In this document: one piece after another, positions 1 to 12,456 of the stretch | Layout: each line of letters starts with the position of its first letter | Numbering within the stretch: the first letter of the stretch is position 1 | Source of the DNA: Pyrus communis | Taxonomy: Eukaryota > Streptophyta > Magnoliopsida > Rosales > Rosaceae | Assembly (NCBI RefSeq): GCF_963583255.1 | Contig: NC_084819.1 | Span: 1,371,501 to 1,435,500 of the forward strand | Length of the DNA: 64,000 bases | Direction of reading: 5' to 3' | The notes under the pieces: model-generated | Database searches by the model: none | Told to the model about the DNA's origin: nothing | What the model saw: only the letters and a program-made list of their open reading frames with translations | Made by a program: the position numbers and the translations under genes

Positions 1-499
1 GCAAGCATAATGGCCAGAATCCTCGGGTATCATCTAAACAGATATACCCATCACAATGAATGCAACATCAACAAAGTCTTATCCCACTTAATAGCGTCGG
101 GTTTATGAATCCCAGAACGCCAACAAAGCCTTATACCAAACACAATGAATGAATCGTCAAAAGAAGAAAGCAAAACGGAAAGAGGAATATCATTAAACAA
201 TCACTAATGAGTATGTGAAATATCATACAACAAACTTTCTTTAATTTCTTTAATTTTTTTCTTTCTCACGATCAGTAGCAACTCAATCAAGCTGTTAGCA
301 ATAGAAGGATCAATAACTGAAGGTTCAGGCACGCACGAGATTTAGTGACACAAAGATCGCGGAAAGAACGAGAAAAAAAAACAATAAATACAATAAATTT
401 GTGATACCTGCTGCTTTACTTGATCATATCTTCCCCATCCCAACTCTTTCGAGTTTCTTTTTCTTGGTTCCAAAATGTTATAGTCTATTTCTTTTTTTA
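1..499. other. 3' flank of the TMK-like gene, no gene seen
   Basis: AT-rich sequence downstream of the minus-strand receptor-kinase gene. It should contain that gene's 3' UTR and polyadenylation region. I see no open reading frame or RNA gene that I can support. Confidence 0.5.
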
Positions 500-3400
500 T
501 CATCGACAATCCATTGAATCAAATGAGTCAGCAAATCCGGAAGGTTTTGAAGGGATGCTTGATTGAGTTTGAGAGAAGGACATATCATCAAACATCCTAG
601 AAGTACCTTCATTGGCTTGCCATCTTTGCAACGCTTGCGGAAGGCTCATGTGCAGGTCGATGCCAGAGTTTTCTTCTTCATGGGTGGTAGGCTTCCAGTG
701 CTCAACAAGAGGACCCAGGATGTTGACAGCATGTCCCATGTCTGGTCTCTGGTACGGCTCACGAGCAGTGCAGTATCCTGCCAGCTCAGCAACTTTGTAT
801 ATGCTCTCCATTGTCTCCTCATCGGGGTCAAGAGTTTGGTCAATAGCCTTTGGAATGTTTTCTTTGTTGACAAGGACTCTGCGGAACCATGAGACCAAAT
901 GAGACCGCTCATCTGGCATTGTATCATCTAGAGCTTTTCTACCGCTTATCAACTCCATCAAAACCACTCCGAAAGCATAAACATCTACTTTTGTAGTGAC
1001 TCTGCCAGTAGCTGATTATAGGAACACAAATAACATCAATGTTCTAGAATAACGACACAACGACAATTAAATCATAGAGAAAAACGTAAATTCACAATTT
1101 CAAAAGTGAACAACAAATTTACAAAACTCTTAAATCGTAGCATCTGTTCCCAGTGAATTCAAAAGTCCAGTCAACAAATTACGTAAGGGTATTATATTGT
1201 CTCTTTTCCTTTACTCTTTTTGAGTTCTAGAATCTAGTCAAAACAAAACAAAACATGCAGTGGAGACAAATACTATTTCCTCCTCCAAAGGAATTGGTTG
1301 ACATGTTCAATGCAATTCAGTGGCAATATTAACTTGCAGGTCTGCGTAGATATATAAGTTAGCTTGATATGCTGGAAATCTGGAATGATTGAAGCTTAGG
1401 TAAATGCACGATTGTTCAATTAATTGATGAATATCTAAAATTAGAGGGTTTCTCTTACCTGCATATTCTGGTGCGAGATACCCGAATGTCCCTGCCAACC
1501 TTGTCTCAACAGAATACTTCCCGTCGGGCGCGTTTTTAACCAGTCCGAAGTCAGCAACCTTGGCCCTCATGTCATCGCCCAGAAGTATGTTTGAGGGCTT
1601 TAAATCTCTGTGAATGAAACTTTGTTGAGCCAAGCTGTGCAAATATTCCACTCCTCGTGCCACATCCAATGCTATTGTTACTCTCTGCTTCCAAGTCAGT
1701 GGAGGCACTCCAATCTCGCGCCATTCAAATAAATGCTGTGTTAAAGTCCCTTGTGGCATGTACTCGTAGACCAAAAGTCTCTCATTGCCATTGATACAGG
1801 ATCCCAAAAGCGCAACCAAATGCCTATGCCTGACCTTAGTAAGGACTGCGATTTCTGCCTGAAACTCGTTCAATCCCTTAGTGCCTACTGCCACAGATTC
1901 CATCCGTTTGACGGCAATTTTGGTCCCATCATGCAATTCGCCTTTATAAACAATTCCAAATCCTCCTCTGCCTAATATGTTGTCCTCGCTAAAATTGTTT
2001 GTCACTTGTCTTAGAACTTGGATCGAAATCGCAACATTTCCACCCTCAAAAACATGAAGGTCACCACTGCTCTGGCTTTGCAGTTCACTTGTAACTCCAT
2101 TGTACCCATTTGCGCTACTCATAACATCACTCTTAGCAATTTCTATCCCAGTTAATGGATTAGCCACCCTTCCAAATTTCTTATGCTTTTTACTAGCATA
2201 ACATTTGTAGGACACAAACAATACTACCACAACGAAAATAACAACGGCAATAACTATACCAGCAATCATACCAGGGGATACCGAAGGACCATTTGATGCC
2301 TGAGCCGGACTCCCACTAGGAGTAGTTCCATTAGAACCAGTACCCGACGGAGTACCTCCCCCACCTCCAGTGCTCGGAGTTGTCCCAATCAACACATTAC
2401 CAGTTGTAACTAACTTCACCGTAGATGGAAATTTCGGAATTGCCCCACTTAGATTGTTGTTGGAAACATCAAGAAGCTGAAGCTGAGTCAAGCTTAACAA
2501 GCTATCCGGTATCGACCCAACCAAATTGTTACGACTCAACACCAAATTTTTCAAAGATGTCAGATTGGCAAAAGCAGGCGAAATGGTCCCATTGAAATGC
2601 TTGTTGTCAAAATTCACTGTGAAAACCTTTCCCTGTGGATCACAAACAATGAAGCTCCATCCACTGCAAGGCTTGTTTCCTGTCCAAGAATCAGCAAGCA
2701 AAACCGGGTATCCGAAAGCCCCTGCAACCTCAAGCAGCGTGGTGACCAGCGGATCACAAGTCCCTGGAGTCGTTTGACAAAAGCTATTACCATCAACTGT
2801 GGATTTCTCCACAGTGGACCCGAAAGCCGGCATTGGACCCTGCAGCTTGTTGTTGTCCAAAGAAACGTTCTTCAAAGAAGATATGGACATCAATGTGGCG
2901 GGCACAATGCCAGTAAACTGGTTATCGCGGAGCTGAAGATCGAACAAAGTTTCACACTTTGAGAGGTCTGGGATCGGACCAGTGAATTGGTTTTTTTGAA
3001 GCCAAACCTGGGACAACTGGGTCATGTTTGCTAAGACTTCAACGGTGCCAGACAACCCAAGTACCTGATTGTTAACCCAGAGGTTCTGAATCCCAGATCC
3101 AGAAAACGTTTTGGACAAAGGACCAGTAAAGTTATTGTAAGAAAGCCTTAGGTTTTGCAAGTTCGGAAACGAATCGAACACATCAGGCAACGACCCATAT
3201 AAATTCACATTACTTGCAGCAAAAGTGACCAAGCTGGAAGCTTCAGTGAGTTCCGAGGGGAAAACCCAAGAGTCGAGATTGATGTTCTGGCTCATGCTCA
3301 AAATCTGCAAGCTCGAGAGGCCCGTGAAGCAGCCGGCGGGAATGGAGGTGAAGTTGTTGGTGTCGAGGTAGACTTCTTGGAGGGAAGAGAGGTTGGCCAA

Positions 3401-3721
3401 AGAAGGAAAGGCGCCGGAAAGAGAGTTGCTCTGGAGAGAGAGGGTGGTGAGTTGAGAGAGAGAGTTGAGATTTGAAGGCAGAGAGCCGGAGAGACCTTTG
3501 GAGGCTAAGTTGATGGAGGTGACTCTCTTTGAAGTGTCGCAGTTGACACCGTCCCAGCTGCAGTAGGCGGTGCTTGTGGACCAGCCTTTGGGTGCGGGGC
3601 TGAGGCCTGCTGCGAGTTTTGACATGACGTCGGAGTCGTCGGCGGCGGTGGGGGCGGTGGCGACCAGGAGAAGGAGAGAGAGAGCAAGAATGAGAGCTTG
3701 TAGGATTTTCTGCTTACCCAT
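500..3721 (-). CDS. TMK: TMK-type LRR receptor-like kinase (two exons)
   Basis: Plasma-membrane receptor kinase of the TMK family, whose known members act in auxin-related cell-surface signalling and cell expansion. Exon 1 is 3721-1459 and exon 2 is 1011-500. The 447-bp intron has a GT donor (CAG/GTAAGA) and an AG acceptor, phase 1, and splicing restores the family motif [20 protein letters not shown]. The product is about 924 residues, normal for TMKs. It shows a hydrophobic signal peptide (1-27), two LRR blocks separated by a Cys-containing non-LRR island (about 312-360), a Gly/Ser/Thr linker, and one membrane helix (about 483-506). The kinase domain follows: glycine loop GRGGFG near 584, VAIK-type Lys in [14 protein letters not shown] near 705, DFG near 724, and a conserved tail ending in DSFDSMDCR. 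It is an RD kinase with all catalytic residues present. The start is the only Met before the signal peptide. Assignment to one TMK paralogue was not attempted. Confidence 0.93.
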
Positions 3722-3733
3722 TTCTGGGTTTCT

Positions 3734-3763
3734 AGAGAGAGAGAGAGAGGGGGGGGGGGGGGG
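3734..3763. repeat. AG microsatellite plus 15-base G run in the TMK 5' leader
   Basis: Eight AG units run straight into 15 consecutive G, 13 bases upstream of the TMK start codon. On the transcript this is C15 followed by (CT)8. CT-rich leaders are common in plant genes. The C/G homopolymer is likely length-polymorphic and error-prone in sequencing. Confidence 0.9.
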
Positions 3764-4116
3764 TGCTTTTTTGGTTTGGTGTTTCTGGTTTTGGTTTAGA
3801 GAGGGAGGCGTTTTGTGCAGGAAGACGACGAAAGGAAGGATGCTGCCTCTGATTGCTACGGCTGTTGAAGCCTTAGGTTTTCTTCTTTTTTTATTTTTTT
3901 ACTTTTTATTTCTTTTATCAATCTTCTTTTCTTTTTTAAACTTGTATTATAGAATGTATATAAAAACCCATTTTCAATTAATCCCTTCAAGAATGAGAAA
4001 TGTAGCCGCTTAGTAAATACAAGACGTTTTAGACTCGGGTCTCCTGAATGATGAATTTATAGCTAAATTATTCTTTTACTATTAAGAGCTTGTTTGGAAA
4101 TATGTTAAGAAATGAA

Positions 4117-4269
4117 TGAAAGTGTTTTTTTTTGGTAAAATGTTTTTTAAAATCAATTTTTAGTAAAAATTCTAGTATATTTCTTCAAAAAACATATATC
4201 TGGTTTTTCTTTCAAAAATACTTAAATTACTTTAAGAACCTAAAATTAATTTTACCAAAAACACTTTCA
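4117..4269. mobile_element. small fold-back MITE-like element
   Basis: A left arm (4117-4141, TGAAAGTG..GGTAAAAT) is repeated in inverse orientation at 4248-4269 (ATTTTACC..CACTTTCA), with an AT-rich centre. The upstream AGAGCTTGTTTGG resembles the start of some plant hAT-type MITEs. I could not fix the outer ends or a TSD. No coding capacity. Confidence 0.5.
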
Positions 4270-5399
4270 GTAATTTTAAAAATAACGTAGTCTAAAAGAA
4301 GAATGAGAAATATTATCGTATATTAAATAGCAATTTTCGTTCTTCCATTAATAATAAGCTCTAAAAAAATTGAAGCTTTTTGCTTTTAGAAAGGAAAAAA
4401 AAAGGAGCAGAGAAAAAGGTTGATGTGGGTCATACATGTACATATTGTCCGTAGATGAGAAATCCACAGACGCAAACTGATCCACTCTGGACTTGAAGAG
4501 GCAGTGGGTCCCCCACGTGAGAATGAGCTGGTGCTTCACTGATAACGCGTGGACCTCCCACCGTTTCAGGTTCACCAAAACGGCAGAAAATACGATCCCT
4601 CCGTCATCACACCGGTGGTTTATTCTTTCCGAAGTTTCGCGTTAATTAACGCCATTTGCGGATTGCTCGTTTGAACTTCACGTAAACCCCAAGCTTCCCA
4701 TTTTTTTGAGAATTCTTTTGGTGTGCTGAAAGTACAATCCTGTATAAAAACACAGGTCATAATATTAACCAAAAATACTTCATGGTGTAATTTCGTTGAA
4801 CACTTATTAGACATTTGTCAATTCCTGCCAACATATGTCAAAAACTTATGTTAGCATATGTCGACAACTACTATTATTTATAAAGGTTTGTAGAGGGTGA
4901 ATGCAGAATACTATAGAGTAATATTAAAGAGTGCCAAGACTTGTCAAATAAGGTATTTTATCGAGCATATGATGCACCTAATAAAGTCGCACACAATAAA
5001 AGAGAAAAGGAAGCCAAATATGATAGAAATAGGAGGAGGTTGTAATTTAATTTGTCTAAATTATTTATAGAAGTCAAACATAATACACAAATAAAATACA
5101 TGGGGTGTTTGAAGTGTTAGGGTCAAGAACAACCATAGACCTCATGCTAGCTCCGCCACTAATAGAAAGTGTAGGAATTTTAGTGAACCTCTTTCTAAGC
5201 CAACTTATTCTCTACACCCATATCTAAACTACATATTATTGAAACCCTCTTTGTCAACCAAAAGAGAGTCAAAAGACCTTTTTGTCTTCTATCACGACAA
5301 AAATGTTAAGGACAGTAACGTAATTTTAAAGAATAAAATTTTGATTTTTTTTAAACCTTACCTACAGTTGATTTGATCATCTCCATTTAAAAATAATAA
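4270..5399. other. intergenic, no gene seen
   Basis: AT-rich sequence upstream of the TMK gene. Short ORFs here have no recognisable domain. A few short repeats of the pattern CATATGTC occur near 4830-4862. I see nothing else to annotate. Confidence 0.5.
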
Positions 5400-6420
5400 T
5401 AAAAATAAAAAATAAAACCTCTGTTTGGGCCCAAAATGACGATTTTGGGCCAAGCCCATAATCACTTTCGGTCCAATAAGAAAGGCGTTAGGAATTTCAG
5501 TATATTCTCACCAAGGGCCCCACCCAATAGGGATACGGTCGAGTCCTATTAGGAAATGGTTTCATTTGGATAAGGGTGAGTGGCCGAGTCCTAGTATAAT
5601 AAGGAATCATCAAAGGCCAATGATCCTCTAAATAGGAAAAGATGTCAAGAATCAAGGGTTGAATTTGGGTGATAATAAAGCTAGATTCAGAATCCCACAT
5701 GAACCAGGAATGACCGAAGCCCATTTGGATTTAATCAAGGAATTGAAGTCTGAGTAGGGTTCTACTTCGACTATGAGGAATCACTAATATAAATAGAGAG
5801 AAGAGTACATCATTCAAGTCTCCCCAAATCAACACACAAAATTATGCTGCTCAAACTCTCGCTCTATGCGAAACCTTTCAAACATCTTGAGATTTTTATT
5901 TCCCTTTTTTCCCACCAACATACCTTCAGTTTGGATAAACAGCATTATGTTGGCAACTGGCAACACCTTCAGTTTGGGTAAATAGCACTGGAGCTGTAGA
6001 ATCAGCCGACCGAAGAGCATTTTCAATTTGGATAAATAACAATGCTTCGAAATCCACTGGTAATCTATCCAAGTCTCGACCAGCAAGGAATCTCTGAATC
6101 ATTGTTAGAAGAGGTCATCTCATCAACCTTCTTGGTGAAGTGAGGTGTTACTAAGTTACGACATTCAACACATTGAAAGCCAAATTTGATATTGAACTTC
6201 GCATAACTAATAGCCTTGTCTTCAGGCTCTAGAACCCAAAGGCCGAGACATGTTCCTTCATCGGCTGCAGTCACAAGATTCAGAAGTCATTAGCGCGTTC
6301 AATGCCACATCAACATTCATTCACTCCTCGACCAAGCTCAGCCAACGAGTTAGCACACCCCGCATTCAACCGAATGACATAGTTAGCTTATTAGTTATTT
6401 GGCCTGTGCGCCACGTAGGC
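5400..6420 (+). mobile_element. degenerate LTR-like sequence (possible solo LTR)
   Basis: The block has the look of a plant LTR in plus orientation: a promoter-like TATAAATAGAGAG near 5789, then a C/T-rich leader and repeated phrases such as CCTTCAGTTTGG and TTTGGATAAA. No gag or pol is attached. I could not define ends or a TSD, so this is inference from composition. Confidence 0.3.
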
Positions 6421-7286
6421 TAAGTAGTTTTTAGGGGCAACAACCATCTCTCCCTCTCTCCCCACTCCCACCTTCTCTCTCACTCTCTTCCTCTCTCTTT
6501 CAATTTTAAAACCAAAGGAAAAAAAATTCACATACTTTATGTGTCGGCATATACTAGTTATTTTTATTTAAACTACCAATATCTTTTTAAACCCAATTTT
6601 ACTACCTAAACTGCCCTCACAAATCAATTCAATATGTAAGTTTATAATTATCAAATCTGTTATACATTTTTAAACACTTTGATCGTTTTATCTATTGGTC
6701 GAAATTATTCATCTTTTGACTTCTAAAAATTTATGAAATTGTTTTGATTTTCAAATTTTTCAAAACCATAATAAGAGGGAAATTAAGAGAATATATTGTA
6801 GCAACCTCCCAAATAAAAAAGGAGAAACTGAAAAATCTCCTGTATAACTTTAAAAATTTATGTGTTGCTAGTACATGTGATTGTGTAAATTCTGATAGAT
6901 TTGATTCCAGTAAAGATCGGAACTTGAACCTCAGCTCCAGACCAGCCATTTCTTCCTTCAATTCAACTGAGTTCTTTGTTGAAAACCCATAAAACAAGAT
7001 CACTGATCCATGCCCTTGATTCAATTCGAACCAAGCTCTGAAACCATTTTAGTGTGTATTTAAAATTTGAGTGGTTGTTAGCTAAAGAAAATCAAAGAGA
7101 ATTTGATCTTCAAGTTGCAGAAGATGGGTTAAAAAAGAAAGTAGAAAGCAAAATCAAAAACGGTTTTCTAAATCTTCGTTAGATTTTCTGGCATTCAGTT
7201 AAACAAACACACGAAGTGTGTGTGAAACAGCCGTTGCTAGCTCACACCTCAGCTCAGGCTAGAGATGTGAGTTGCACATGGACAAC
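6421..7286 (-). other. retrotransposon debris with a primer-binding-site-like motif
   Basis: On the minus strand TGGTTTCAGAGC (plus 7035-7046) differs by one base from the tRNA-Met-type primer-binding site TGGTATCAGAGC of Copia/Gypsy elements. The sequence on the LTR side (7047-7286, continuing after the Harbinger at 11105) looks like a Copia LTR. The ORF at 6731-7024 (minus) would be internal sequence but shows no recognisable domain. Confidence 0.3.
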
Positions 7287-7424
7287 TTAGGCCATCTCTA
7301 ATCAACCCGGCCAAAAGTCTAGTGGGCTCCACTGGGTCAAAACCACCAAATCAGGCTAGCAGGTTGGTCATTTCTAGCTAGCCACCAGCACGATAAGCCC
7401 AACCCATTTGCACTCCAACAGTAA

Positions 7425-7471
7425 CCTGACGTCAGCTAACCGTTGTTAGCTAACGGTTAGCTGACGTCAGG
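7425..7471. promoter_or_regulatory. perfect 20-bp-arm hairpin with TGACGTCA boxes
   Basis: CCTGACGTCAGCTAACCGTT (7425-7444) is followed after 7 bases by its exact reverse complement (7452-7471). A third GACGTCAGG copy lies just beyond. It sits 135 bp inside the Harbinger left end and upstream of ORF1, where promoter or transposase-binding sequence is expected. TGACGTCA is a known bZIP-type binding core; use here is inference. Confidence 0.6.
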
Positions 7472-7680
7472 TTGACGTCAGGTAGCCGTTGGAATTGGAA
7501 ATTTTTTTTTGGACGAATTTTTTCTATAAATACCTAAGCCATTCCTACACCATTTCTCACATATTTCTCACATACTTTTCACCATCCATACTATCTTACC
7601 TCATTTTATTTCAATTCTTCACATTCTATTCTCTTACCTCTTCCAATAATCTTTCCTTTAATTTTTTCAATAATTTTCAA

Positions 7681-8650
7681 ATGGCCACATCTGCAATGAA
7701 AGGAAGGGCTTGGACCTGAAAAGAAGATGAAGCTTTTTGCAGGGCTTATAAATGGGTCTTGGAAGATAGTGTCAAGGGTAGTTCTCAAACAACTGAAGGT
7801 GTTTGGACTCATACGTCCAAAAAGTACTATGAGTTCTACGAAGGCACCACTAGACCAAATCCCCGAAACCACGAGAGTTGTTATTCAAGATGGAAAAAAA
7901 TTTCTTCAACCAAGTTTGAATAAATGGCATCAAGTCGTGGTAAGGGCTGAAAGTAGACATGAAAGCGGAGCCAATTACTACGACGAAGTAAGTGTTTCAC
8001 AAGTTATTTTAAATATTTAATTATATTACATTTAATTTCATAAATTAATTTCCTTTAATTTTTGTAATTATATTTTCTAGGTACGCCAATCGGTGAAATT
8101 GTATATGGAGGACATGAAAAAACCCTTTGGTCATCACAGTTGTTAGGAAATTTGTAAAGGGTGAGTGTTATTTGAAGATCTACCTTAAGAAAGATTTGGT
8201 CCTACACCGGTGTTCGGAAATGTTTCCACAAATGTAGTTGGGGATGAACAAGGATCTCCTATCATTCAAGAAATAAGGGTAGAAAATCCGTTTCCGGGTC
8301 AATCTTCCATACCAAGAACTATGGGATGAAACAAGGCCCTAAAATTGAAGGAAAAGGGCAAGGCAAAGGAGGATTTAGCCATTCGAGAGGAAATGGCGTC
8401 CTCATTGCGATTAATGGCAGAGCAAAATGCCATTGCGGCGGAAGAAAGGAAGCATAGGCACGAAGAACGGGCAAAACAAATACAAGAAGAGATGGATGAT
8501 AGGAACATGCAAAGGAACACTTTGGCGTACACTCCAATGAGTAAGGCATATTTTGATAGTAAAAAGAGAGAAATTATGGCCAGACGGGAGTTGTTTATAT
8601 CCAACTATGCTCCTACAATGGGGGATGAAGATGATGATTATGGTCTTTAA
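7681..8650 (+). pseudogene. Harbinger ORF1 (Myb/trihelix-like, NAM-associated) remnant
   Basis: The second protein of PIF/Harbinger elements helps the transposase enter the nucleus and bind DNA. From the ATG at 7681 the reading continues through an in-frame TGA after GRAWT. It then shows KEDEAFCRAYKWV, GVWTHTSKKYYEFYEGT and NPRNHESCYSRW, the trihelix-type DNA-binding fold. A plausible intron (7988-8080, GTAAGT..TTTTCTAG) follows, then frameshifts, then the conserved C-terminal coiled region around 8345-8650 (SLRLMAEQN, RHEERAKQIQEEM, YTPMSKAYFDSKKREIMARR). Several stops and shifts make it non-functional. Identification rests on family knowledge of these motifs. Confidence 0.8.
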
Positions 8651-8850
8651 ATTTAAGTTATTGTAGTCTTTAATATTTAAGTTGTAGTTTTTAAATTTAA
8701 GTGGTTGTAGTCTTTAAATTGAAGTTGTAGTCTTTAAATTTAAGTTGTAGTTTTTAAATTTAAGTTGTTGAATCTTTATATTGAAGTTGTTGAATCTCTA
8801 AATTTAAGTTGTTGTACTCTTTAATATTTGAGTCGTTAAATTGAAGTTAA
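8643..8850. repeat. degenerate tandem repeat inside the Harbinger
   Basis: Directly after the ORF1 stop, units of roughly 20-35 bases built on TTTAAATTTAAGTTGTTGTAGT repeat about seven times with drift. They fill the gap between the two convergent genes. Confidence 0.6.
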
Positions 8851-9036
8851 ACAATATTTAACAATATGAAACTTAAACAACATTAAGCAACACAATCTCC
8901 ACCCTAGTACCACTTGGGGGAGTTATTCAAACTTAAACAACATGAAATTTAAACAACATTAAACAAAACATTTAACAACGTAAAACTTAAACGCCTACTC
9001 CATTGTTCTTTTAGCCCAAAGATGTGCAACAAGATC

Positions 9037-10399
9037 CTATTGTAGGTACTTGTTTGTGGCACGCGAACGTATCATCCTATGACACCTCATGTACTCGTTT
9101 AAAGAGATATTACCAGTTCTTGGATCCAAAGATAAATTAAACCCATCATATATTTTCGCACGAGCCCTCCTTGACCTATTTGGATCTTCTTGGTCGTCAT
9201 CAGACTCTCCATCAATATAACCATCTCGCTCATCCTCCACAATTATGTTGTGTAATATGATACACAACATCATGATGAAAGTTCAATTCATCTCGACTTC
9301 ACCCTCTTGTCAGTTCCTTAATGATCTTTCATTGTGCTTGTAGAATACCACAAGCTCTCTCAACATCTTTCTAGTACGCCTCTTGGTGTAAGGTAAACCA
9401 CCTTTAGGCGTCATCCACAAGGTTTGCAATTGCTTGGACAAGTGTCCCATTTTGGGTAGATGTCATCTGCCAGGTAATACCCCATATTGTATTGACGCTC
9501 GTTGATGTAGTAGTCAAGTTGAGGTGATTTACCCTCCGTCAGGTTATTAAAGAGGGTGAACGCTCGAGTACTGTAGTGTCATTTTGGGATCCTGGAACTC
9601 CAAAGAAAGCATGTCAGATCCATGTGTTAAATGAGGCAACTGCCTCCAACACAATAGTTGGCTTTCTCAATCTTCCGCTATATCCTCCTTGCCATCTGGT
9701 GGGACAGTTCTTCCACTGCCAATGCATGCAATCTAATGACCCTATCATGTTGGAAATCCACGATCTTCAGTTTTACGAAAGAGCCGAGCCAAATCTGCTT
9801 GATTTGGTTCATGGAGATACTCCTCTTTGTAAATCTAAACAATTGTGTGACGGTATGTGACAGAATTCAGCAAGATTATCAAGGCATGTAAACTCAAACA
9901 TACCATATGTATCATCCATCGCATCAATTGGGAAGACATAGTCAAGCATTCGAAGTGCAATAGTAACCTTTTGGTGAGGTGAGAAACGAGGGCGGCCTGC
10001 TCTATCCATCTTGTGTCGAAAGTATGGATTGACATGTTGGACATCATGAAGTAAACGCTTAAAGACATGATGCCTCATTTGGAAGCGATGTCTGAAATTC
10101 TCTTCTGTGTACACCGAGTTGGAGTTGAAGTAGTTCATCAAAGTCTGATAAGCAATCTCTCTATTTCATGGTTTGTAAGAGCGACCAACAACAGAGCCAC
10201 CCCATTGAGGTTGTTCTTCAGTTTCCTCACAAGCCATGACCCCAACCATTGCTACCATATATGTTGTGTTGCACCATGCTTCATCTTCTTCATCGAACTC
10301 CTCATCTTCTCGCCTCATTTGCGCCCATTTATCTTCCAATTCAAAATTGGATGAGGACCCCCAGTTGGAATGCAAAGAGGATCCAAAGTTAGAATTCAT
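9037..10399 (-). pseudogene. Harbinger DDE transposase remnant
   Basis: Reads leftward from a probable Met at 10399 (MNSNFGSS). The chain is cut by a TGA after GGSVVGRSYKP (10166) but continues in the same frame as NREIAYQTLMNYFNSNSVYTEENFRHRFQM. It then runs through ALRMLDY and DDTYGMFEFTCLDNLAEFCH, the helix-turn-helix part of Harbinger transposases. Past 9809 frameshifts accumulate, with recognisable pieces of the DDE core such as YYINERQYNMGYYLADDIYPKW and the terminal LHNIIVEDE (9037-9273). It would have catalysed cut-and-paste at TTA targets; it is plainly dead. Family call is firm, exact break count is not. Confidence 0.85.
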
Positions 10400-11104
10400 C
10401 ACAAACTTGAATTGAGAGAGATATTGGAGAGGGCAAAGATGAAGATGTGTGAATTCTACCCCAATATCCAGCCAATTTATTAACATTGGAAGTTGAAGAT
10501 AAGAAATGTCACGTAGATAAGAATCCTATCTAAAATTTACACAACCAATTACATCTTGACACGTGGCACTCAAAATCCTATCTGAAAAATTATTATGATT
10601 ACATAAAGATAAGAAATTTGGAGAGTTACTCACTTTAGTGACATGTGTCACTCGAAGTTCTATCCGAAAAATTATTGAGATTACATAAAGATAAGAAATA
10701 TGGAGAATTACTCATGTTAACGACACGTGTGACCCGAAATCCTGTTAGAAAAATTATTGAGATTATATAAAGATAAGAAATCCGGAGGCTTATTCATTTA
10801 GAGACAAGTGACAATCAAAATATGTTCAAAAACCTTATTTTAATATGGTAGTTTAATTTAATTAACCATATCAATTCAATTAAAATAATAAAATATATAT
10901 TAATTATGTTTGGCTTATGGCCCTTTGGCTCCCTCGGTTGGAAATGATTTTTTTGTCAAAGGACTACGTTTGGCCTATGACCCATTGGCCCCCTCGATTG
11001 GAGATGATATAAAATATGACCTGACATTGTTCATTAAAATATAATTTCTTATAGGGTTATAGGGCTAATATGACCATTTGGCCCTCCTTAGGTTAGAGAT
11101 GGCC

Positions 11105-11379
11105 TTAAACACCTCAGCTGCTATGACAATACATCCAACGATTACAATTGTTTTAATCCTAGCCGTCTATTACAACTAAGAACAATTACAAAGTATGAAC
11201 AACTTGAGCTAAGAAATCCAGAAAACCAAAATTCTTCGGCCTTCGATTCTTCATTCCATCTGCAACAATGCTTACACTTCAACAGTGATGATGTTGTCGT
11301 TGTCAGACATGGTTGAAGGCAATGGGCTGGGAAAAAATTGTAGGATCATTATGTCGTTAGACAGAGGGCTCTCATACCA
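11105..11379 (-). other. LTR-like debris right of the Harbinger
   Basis: Continues the Copia-LTR-like sequence interrupted by the Harbinger. The phrases GCTGAGGTGT occur on both sides of the insertion, and a TTACAATTGTTTTAATCCTAG stretch is typical of such LTRs. No coding sequence. Confidence 0.3.
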
Positions 11380-11827
11380 TGTAAAACTTAGAACACTTAG
11401 GAAATATTTCACTTGAATCACACACCATCAAACTGATGGAAGCTGTGTATTTATAATGTATAGATTACATCAGGATTACAACATGTTTTCAAAACCCTAT
11501 TTACACGTTGGGTATCAACACATTTGAATTTCAAACACCATAGATAACAAACACACAGGTAACAAACATTTGAATTTAAAGAAGACCTAACAGACTTCAT
11601 CTTGGATAAGGACTGATAACAAACAGGAGAGTTTGTTTTCAACTGGAAGTCTGACTTGGTCACATGTCTGTGTTATGAATGATCAGCCAAACATGATTTC
11701 GTATATTTCTTGCTTCTCTGGTGGCATTATATATACTAATAACAACAATCATTATCCTTCTGCATCTCCCAGATTTATTTCTGCATGTGTTCCTAAATCA
11801 CTAGAGATATATGTTAGAGTGCATGTG
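11380..11827 (-). mobile_element. LTR fragment with adjacent tRNA-Met-type primer-binding site
   Basis: Read on the minus strand, an LTR-like stretch ends ..TTTTACA and is followed at once by TGGTATGAGAGCCC (plus 11366-11379). That is one mismatch from the canonical TGGTATCAGAGC primer site. The other end of the LTR is lost at the CACTA insertion point (11827). Confidence 0.45.
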
Positions 11828-11849
11828 CACTACTACGAAACTATTTATT

Positions 11850-12180
11850 AGCGTCGTTATGATAACCGACAAGAAACGTATATTAATGTCGGATTTTAAG
11901 TAAAATCCGACAGAAAATGGATGCAGTGGTGGATATAATAAGCGATTGAATTGCCAACGTCAGGAAATGAATTTTCCAACAGAAAATACTCTAAAACCGA
12001 CATAAATTGTGTCGGATATAACCAACAGAGAATATATTAATAATAAATAAATAAGAGCATTTATATCGGCTAAAACCGACAGAAAATACTGAAACCAACA
12101 GAGAATTTATTAATATGAATAAATAAAAGCATTCTTGTCGAATAAAACTGACAGAAAATATATTAATAATAAAAAAAATT
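11850..12180. repeat. CACTA left subterminal repeat cluster
   Basis: Many direct and inverted copies of a 10-15 base motif around CCGACAGAAAAT / AACCGACA, with TTAATAATAAATAAATAA spacers. Subterminal repeats of this kind bind the CACTA transposase accessory protein in known systems. The matching cluster is at 24790-25140. Confidence 0.75.
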
Positions 12181-12456
12181 ATAAACCACTTTCTGCATTT
12201 TCCATATTCACTGCACTTTCTGCATTTTCCATATCCCCTGCATTCACTGCATTTTCCATATTCAACCTATGTTTCAAATCCTTCATCCGACAACATGTTT
12301 GACAGGGAAGAATTTGTATGGGCACACCAAAACTGTCACGGTTACTAGAATTCAGACTAATAGATTTCCTCGTCGAAGCGAAGAGAAGGAGAAGGAAATG
12401 AAGAAACTAACATCTACAAATTTATACACAACAAAAATTTACTAACCACATATTTA

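Larger units (their letters stand above)
7290..11104. mobile_element. PIF/Harbinger DNA transposon, complete ends, decayed genes
   Basis: Terminal inverted repeats GGCCATCTCTAATC and GGTTAGAGATGGCC match at 13 of 14 positions. They are flanked by the PIF/Harbinger-type target duplication TTA (7287-7289 and 11105-11107). The 3.8 kb element carries the two convergent genes typical of the superfamily: a Myb/trihelix-like ORF1 on plus and a DDE transposase on minus. Both are broken, so the copy is not autonomous. It sits inside older LTR-like sequence. Confidence 0.9.
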
